Below the pieces are notes generated by a model. It saw only the letters and a program-made list of their open reading frames with translations, was not told the DNA's origin and did no database searches. Positions 58,196 to 64,000 of a DNA stretch of 64,000 bases are shown piece after piece (within the stretch, counting starts at the first letter, position 1; the number at the start of each line of letters is the position of its first letter). This stretch comes from Gentiana macrophylla (lineage: Eukaryota; Streptophyta; Magnoliopsida; Gentianales; Gentianaceae), in NCBI GenBank assembly GCA_026214975.1, contig CM047806.1, positions 100,495,832 through 100,559,831 on the forward strand, given 5' to 3'. The position numbers and the translations under genes are program-made.

Positions 58196-59578
58196 TGTTT
58201 AGGGTATATTTTACTATATTTTCGGATTTAATCCCTAAACAATTTACCTTGTTTTTAAAGGAAATAAATGAGAAAAGCATGTTTTTAACCAATAAATTCA
58301 TATAATGTTCATTGAGGGTTTATAATTTAATTAGGAGGAAATATTGGGATCAAATGTTATTTTGTTACACATTTTATTATTATTATTATTCGATGACTTG
58401 GTGTAACAATAATTTTGCAGAAAATAAAGAAATGCAAGGGGATATTATTTATTGAGAAGATTTATGTCATTCAATCAAGGATTTCAAAATAAAGAAGAAA
58501 ATCGGATCAAGATTTGAAGGATAAATCGATCGAGCTTAAAAGAGTGGAGTGGGAACACGCTTTACGGTCGAAGTGTGAATGCATACAAAAAGAGGCTCGG
58601 TCGACCGAGCCTTTTCTATTCGGGTCGACCGAGCCAAGAGGTTCGGCCTACCGAGGCTGCGAAATTAATCCGACGCGCTTTCTAGATCCTTCCTATGTCG
58701 GCCATAAACTCCTATATAAGCAAAGATCCATTCGAAAGCGTAAACGATCATCCGTAAAACATCGTAAAATCAAGATAGCAATTAGCAATAAATTAGATTC
58801 ATAGATAGTCTTTCTTTTATTTTTCTTTCAATTTCAATTCAGCAAATAAGGATGTTTTTGAAGAAGATGAGTGGCTAAAGGCCCGAGGCTAGAACTACCA
58901 ATGTGAAGCCACCATTGCCGGAATAACAAGGATTTTTGCATTTATTCGTTCTAGTAAGTTTCTTGTTCTTCCTTCATGTTTTGAATTGTTTATGTGCAAT
59001 GTGTATGACTATACTTGTGTTGCATGCTGATTGAATTTAGACATACGATAGTTGATAAATTCATAGATTGCCGTGAAGGAGAGTGATAATATTTCTTCTA
59101 ACAAACGAAAGTTGAGGGAGAATATTGTTAGATTAGGATTTTATATCCATATCTTTGTTCCGTAAATTCGTTAGTTGCATCGAGAGGTGGACTAGTTAAC
59201 GGTGTTAAATCGAGAGAGGAAACGCCTTTTTAGTAGATAATAATCCAAGGCTTGCAAACGAATGTGCGTCTTTCTTGTTAATTTCGGTGGGGTGGTGGAT
59301 CAACGGTGCTTCTAGTTGTTTAATTATAATTGTTACGGAAAGATTTGTTACGTGCTAGTTTTTAATTTCAATTTTCAAACTCTTTGTTTTATTGTTTTTT
59401 AATCCAAGATCGTAGTCATCAACCTTACAAAAGAAATCGAAAGCAAAAACACTATTTTCGTACAAGTCCCTACGGATACGACCCGGTTTCATCACTATAG
59501 CTGCGAACCTTCGCACTTGGGGTTGACATCGGTTTTATTTATTATATTTTATCACTGCTTTGCATAAAACCGCAAACA
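58196..59578 (+). mobile_element. Solo LTR of an Athila-type element (1383 bp)
   Basis: It starts TGTTTAGGGTATATTTTAC and ends AAACCGCAAACA. It is flanked by GTTCA at 58191-58195 and 59579-59583, a perfect 5-bp target duplication. TATATAAG at 58713-58720 is the likely TATA box. The tail around 59461-59530 (CCTACGGATACGACCCGG, GCGAACCTTCGCACTTGG) resembles the ends of Athila LTRs. No PBS, PPT or internal sequence adjoins it, so it arose by LTR-LTR recombination. It sits in what would be the first intron of the candidate host gene. Confidence 0.85.
58594..58657. repeat. Three palindromic boxes in the solo LTR U3
   Basis: GGCTCGGTCGACCGAGCC (58594-58611) is an 18-bp perfect palindrome. CGGGTCGACCGAGCC (58621-58635) and GGTTCGGCCTACCGAGGC (58640-58657) are diverged copies. 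They lie 55-120 bp upstream of the TATA box. Confidence 0.75.
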
Positions 59579-59583
59579 GTTCA

Positions 59584-60268
59584 CCTCTGATATTCATTTT
59601 TTGCTGTTGATTGCTTAATTTAATTACTTCATATGGTCATTGGCGTTTTATTTATTGATTCAGGAGCCGAGTTCATTAGCACGATTGAAGGGTATGTGGT
59701 ATTATATGTTTTTCTTTTATTTTTTTTCTGAATCGGTTTAAGCTCTTTCGTATTAGTTATGGTTGTTTTTTATTGAACTGTTGAACAATGTTAACGTTTT
59801 ATGTATGTCAAAAGTACATATGTTTAGGATGCCCTCTGAGTTTAAAAACAAGTATTCTTTATTTTTTATCAATTTTTCTTTTTTAATGCTTTTTTTAATG
59901 ATAATTTATGCCATATTTTCTATTAAATATAGTTTTTATTCTAAAGAAGGCTAAAGGTACGTAATTTTGTAGGGATTTGGATTTGCTTGCCTGTATCCAT
60001 TTTTCTTGTATGTATCATAATATAGTTTTCTTTGATAATTTGTTTCTTCTTCGCGTTTCACAATACAACTCGATTCCTTTCAAAAATGTTTCGTGTGTTT
60101 GATTAAAGAAGGCTCTGCACTGCTTGCCTTTTGAAATACATGCATCTATATGTATATAAATGGCATGCATGCCTCTATAATGTCTGAGATTATGGGATGA
60201 ATTTTCCTATGAATTTTCCATGAGGCTATGATGATGATTTATAAAAATTATCTGAAGATATGTTTCAG
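59584..60268 (+). other. Intron-like T-rich sequence right of the solo LTR
   Basis: T-rich, with a possible 28-nt micro-exon at 59664-59691 between TTGATTCAG and GTATGT. Otherwise no coding signal. The composition fits plant intron sequence on the plus strand. Confidence 0.35.
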
Positions 60269-60406
60269 GACGGACGTAAACCGGTAGACTGGATGGCATA
60301 TGGAAATCTTTTCCTTTTTTTGTATGACATAAATCGCCAAAGTAGATGCCAGATGGAAAACTTTCCAGTTTGCAACCAGTGTGCGTGGCCGGTGGTCCAG
60401 TTTGGA
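60269..60406 (+). CDS. Candidate internal exon of an unrecognised host gene
   Basis: Between TATGTTTCAG and a GTATGT donor lies a 138-nt open frame: DGRKPVDWMAYGNLFLFLYD, then INRQSRCQMENFPVCNQCAW and PVVQFG, exactly 46 codons. The composition is markedly more coding-like than its flanks, and a CxxC pair (CNQC) is visible. I do not recognise the family. Phase does not agree with the upstream candidate exons. Confidence 0.3.
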
Positions 60407-61280
60407 GTATGTAAATTGCATAGATCTGAGCCTCTACGAGAAGAAAAATCAGGGTATCTGTTTAGTTTACCTTTTTTTAACTGGTCTTCTGAATATGAAA
60501 TTCTTTTTTACTTTTATTGTCAATGATTCTCATTCCGCAGTGTTTATGTTTATGGGCGATGCGATGAAAATGGGCTGAAATCAAAAGAGTATTATGCGTA
60601 ACTGCTTTGCCCATTACTGTACTCATTCCAACACTAAGGTGTGCAAGAAGATTTACTGAACATGGGTTGTGTATACACTGTCAGACATTGTAAGAGGACA
60701 AAGTAAAAAAAGGGTCTCATGTTTATGAGATTGCAAATTCGACCTTTAAGAGTTATTGGCATTCTACTAATTGTTTCTTGCACACTCTATTTTCTATCTA
60801 ATTGTGCTTTTGGGGGAGAGTGGAAGTTCTTGAATCTTGCTTTTAGCTGACGCATGTGGTTAAAGCAATATCTTTTTTCTTATTGTTTTTCAACTATTTC
60901 AAGACAATATGTTTGCAACATGTTCTTCTAATTATTCTTCGGGAATTCTAAAAAAGTGAGATTTTAACAACTATTGTTTTATCTGGGCCAGCGAAAATTA
61001 CATCATCACTTTCACGGGTCATATATATGGATGCATGTAGCTATGGAACTACATGCAACATCGGAAATATTAGATTTGCTTATTGTATTAATACTGAGCT
61101 GAATTTATGTTGAAGCATTTCCTATGCAGCTTTGTTTATACATTTGTTTATGCGCAGCAAACCGGGCTGCGTGGTGCTATGATCAAGTTATACTGCAATA
61201 TTGATTCATTAGTTATTTTCCCCAATTTATGAATGAATCAGCCCCGTGGTGAATTTTAGATCCTAAATAGCTACGGTGCC
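60407..61280 (+). other. Stretch right of the candidate exon, no gene assigned
   Basis: AT-rich with T-rich tracts, as in plant introns or 3' flanks. No open frame of note or repeat was recognised. The left end of the minus-strand LTR at about 61285 is not sharp. Confidence 0.3.
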
Positions 61281-61284
61281 AATC

Positions 61285-62398
61285 CTTAGTTTTACGCTAC
61301 TTCCATTGAAAGGACCAATAAATGCCTATGTGCAATTAAACTCCTTCATTGATTGTATTAATTCACATGAAATAAGAACTAGGACTAGCCAGCCGAGGAC
61401 CTCCCTATGCAGCTATCGTGGATTGACTAGCACATTCCTAAGGATCGGTCTAGACTATGTCCGAACTAACACTTTAATTTATCGTCCTTCATATTAATTT
61501 CCGATGACATGCAAATAGTTTATCAGGCTACAAACATGTAAATTAAATCTGTCGATCAGACGTAATTGGCGCCGATTATCATGAACTAGGATTTACTACG
61601 TATTCAGATCTAACAATAAAGACTGTCGCAGATCAGAAGAACGCAACCACTATTTCATGATTTCTTCACCAACGAATCATATCTAAACAAAAATAGGGTA
61701 AATAAACTAACTACTACTTAATTAAAACTAAATAAGCTATCAAACCATACCAATCAGACAAGAACAACGACAGATCTACATCTAGAAAAATATAGAGAAT
61801 CATACCCTAGAAGACGAGGGTATGATTCTCTGCAAATCTCTCCTTAGGAGGCAAATTCGTCGGATTCGTGACTAGAACGCGTAAAGAAAATAAATAAAGA
61901 ACAAAAGAACTATATATTTCATAGAACTTGTCATATTCATGGTACAATGATAATGAGGCCGGATGCCTCTTATTTATAGCTAAAATAAACCGACTTAGAA
62001 AGACCTAAACTACTCATCATGCAATAAATCATGTTTCCCGAGACTTCTGGAACTCTCGCAATCATGGAGCCACCTCATGCAATTGCGGGGTAATTTCATA
62101 TTTTTTCGCTCCGCCGACTTAACTAAAGGTTCCGGAACACCCTAGGTCTTCTTCTTCATCCGGTCCGTCCATAATCCATCATCAACACTTGACCCACCTC
62201 GTAACTCAAAATAGTCCTATAGAGCACAAAATAATATCAAATCGGGAAAATAGACGTTAGATGCAAATAACTCGGCTCGTGAACCCGACCCATGGAATTC
62301 AACTCAAATGGTTCATATAAACGGCCGAAAACAACTATTCTTAGCTCATAATGGGTGAAAAGTTAATGCCTTAAGGTGTAGCATTTTGAGCGTCATCA
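61285..62398 (-). repeat. Minus-strand LTR related to the one at 63675
   Basis: Read on the minus strand from 62398, TGATGACGCTCAAAATGC and the next 320 bases align, by eye at roughly three quarters identity, with 63675-64000 (shared CACCCATTATGAG/TACCCATTATGAG, GTAGTTGTTT-CGGCC and CGAGT.ATTT.CAT.TAACGT). A minus-strand TATAAATA box lies at 61978-61971. Next to the presumed end, TTGGCACCGTAGC (61282-61270) resembles a tRNA-Asp PBS, so this could be a 5' LTR plus PBS stub rather than a solo LTR. I could not find a target duplication. Confidence 0.6.
61794..61831. repeat. Perfect 15-bp hairpin in the minus-strand LTR
   Basis: AGAGAATCATACCCT (61794-61808) and its exact reverse complement AGGGTATGATTCTCT (61817-61831) flank the 8-nt loop AGAAGACG. 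It lies about 140-185 nt downstream of the LTR's TATA box, so it would be in the transcript. Confidence 0.85.
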
Positions 62399-62829
62399 GC
62401 GACTATAAACTCAGAAATATTTCCACAAACCCTTATTTACTGCTGTTTATTTTGAATTGCTTGAGTCAATAATGTAGCATGACAATTGCAAGGTTTTTCA
62501 CATATGTCTTTTGTCACCCGACTCTAGATAAATGTGGTATTTTCCTTATCAATTCTCCTATGATACCCTTGTAAAAGTTTTCGTGTCGTGTGGAGGCCAA
62601 TAATGAGTAATGTGACTTAAACTATTTTTGCGCATTCCTTAGGTACGCTCAATTACTGCCACCTTATTTTCCTATTTCCCTTTGCATGTTACTCAAAGTT
62701 TTGGGAAGTCTTTGAATTAAAGGATAAGCTTGGAAGCTGGAGAGCCTAGGAACTGACTCTAGACGGTCACGTTCCATGATTTATGAAGATTCTTGGACAA
62801 TTAATACCAGTAAGTACCTTTTCTTTTAT
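62399..62829. other. Unassigned sequence between two LTR-element remnants
   Basis: No open frame, repeat or RNA gene was recognised. It may be host flank or the decayed 5' side of the element whose 3' end follows. Confidence 0.3.
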
Positions 62830-63674
62830 TTCTTATTAGTCATTGGGGACAATGTCTATAATTTGTATGGTAAGGACCCTCACTTGCAATTGAAAAAAAG
62901 AATAATTTTGAAAAATTGACAGTATTTTTAGCTTGGCTATTGCATGTCCTGAGTAAGGTATCGGTCGAAAAGATGCCCAAGAATGATTTGAAGTTAGCTA
63001 TAGCATATTCAGTTCAGTATGAATGAATGAGCATATGTTATGTTACATGAAGTTGTGACTTATTAATTGTTATTTTACCATTGCACTCAATATGTTGCGC
63101 ACATAATCTGAGCGAGAAATGTTTGAGATTAGATGACGATTTGTTTTAACCGGGAATCATTATTTGTCTATGTATATACTTTAATTGATTGTGGTAGGAC
63201 AAGGGAAGCGATATGAACACAACAAAAGGTAAAACGGGACAAAACAAGCTTGTGTGTAAGTGAGAGAAAAAAGAAAGAAATCTGCCAAAAAGAGAAATAA
63301 AAAAATAAAGTGAATGCAGTGAGGGAAGCAAACTCGGAGCGTAAAATGCACGACCCTCGCATAAAAACTAACAAACGAGGATTATGAGTAAAACTTGGTC
63401 CCCAGGTCCGCCTGGCCCGATGAAGGTGTCATGTTGTATGCATAGGTAAGTTCCGGTTGTGATGTTAATATAACTTGATTCTTTTCATGAAATCATATGA
63501 CACATTGATGCAGTGGTAGGTAATGATTAATGGGAAGCTTATGGATTGTTTCTTGGTGTATGTTCTGCCTGAAATCTTTATTGAATGTGTGGTAGTTAAT
63601 GGTAATTGTTTTTGGAGGTAAATTCCGCCTTGCTACTCTGCTCGAGGATGAGCAAAGTGCTAGTGAGGGGTAGT
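62830..63674 (+). mobile_element. 3' non-coding end and PPT of another Athila-type element
   Basis: CATTGGGGACAATGTC near 62840 and CTCGAGGATGAGCAAAG followed by AGTGAGGGGTAGT (63640-63674) correspond in order to CATTGAGGGCAATGC and CTCGAGGACGACCAAAAG... AAGTGGGGGG in the Athila-like element at 27717-40605. The final purine-rich run is the PPT. No coding part is present, so the element is truncated on its left or diverged beyond recognition. Confidence 0.6.
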
Positions 63675-64000
63675 TGATGAAGCTAAAAATAGTATATCCT
63701 ACGACATCAACATTCTACCCATTATGAGATAAAAGTAGTTGTTTCGGCCTTAAAATATGAACAATTTGATTTGAATGTCATATGTTGGGCTCATGAGTCG
63801 AGTAATTTTCATTTAACGTTTATATTCCCCACTTCGGTATAATTTCATGTTTTATTGGATTATTTTTAGGATACAAAATGTGGACTAAGCATTATGGACA
63901 AATTTCTGGACGGACTGGACAGAAGGATTGGGCCTAGGGTATTCCAGAACCTTCCACAATAAGTCGGTAAAATAAAAAGTACAAAAATACCTCTGATTAG
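63675..64000 (+). repeat. 3' LTR of the right-edge Athila-type element (partial)
   Basis: It starts TGATGAAGCTAAAAATAG immediately after the PPT and runs off the window. It is related to the minus-strand LTR at 61285-62398. Confidence 0.65.

Overview
The window is plant nuclear DNA, most likely from a dicot with a repeat-rich genome. It carries plant LTR-retrotransposon lineages (SIRE-like Copia; Athila-like, Tat/Retand-like and chromovirus-like Ty3/gypsy), a Stowaway-type MITE, GT-AG introns, TATA boxes and AT-rich intergenic DNA. The species cannot be read from the sequence. Nothing bacterial, organellar or viral was recognised.

Layout. At 1-1751 (minus strand) is the 5' part of a spliced gene with a minisatellite-like intron. 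An AT-rich intergenic stretch (1867-3600) holds a cluster of short poly(T)-GA insertions, each flanked by a 12-16 bp duplication. From about 3.6 to 56.6 kb the window is one nest of transposons. The oldest layer is a decayed chromovirus-like element A, split into three parts (3633-4077, 41856-42322, 55388-56650). A SIRE-like Copia element on the minus strand (4078-41850, target duplication AAATG) landed in A's gag. A Tat/Retand-like element on the plus strand (42323-55382, target duplication ACCAT) landed between A's gag and protease. The SIRE element was later hit three times: by a 3.1 kb deletion-derivative gypsy (6205-9298, TCTAC), by a decayed Copia-type element (10205-19174, GTTAG) and, inside its 5' LTR, by a 12.9 kb Athila-like element (27717-40605, CTTCA). 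Every level has a visible 5-bp target duplication, so the order of events can be read directly. Beyond 56.6 kb are a MITE (57078-57351), candidate exons of an unrecognised host gene (57.7-60.4 kb), a solo LTR with a perfect GTTCA duplication (58196-59578), a minus-strand LTR (about 61285-62398), and the 3' end of a further element whose related LTR runs off the window (63675-64000).

Function. Apart from the left-edge gene and the tentative exons, all protein-coding sequence belongs to retrotransposons. All of it is broken by stops or frameshifts, so no element here looks autonomous. The best preserved is the Athila-like pol: four in-frame stops, a frameshift in gag and one before integrase. 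Most notable are (1) a 69-nt antisense copy of tRNA-Asp(GUC) between the Athila 5' LTR and its primer-binding site, apparently a fossil of reverse transcription that copied almost the whole primer tRNA; (2) the poly(T)-GA micro-insertions; (3) a multi-exon antisense gene with its own TATA box in the Tat element, next to a 3' tandem-repeat array; and (4) the extra ORF downstream of pol in the SIRE element, which can be followed across two nested insertions.
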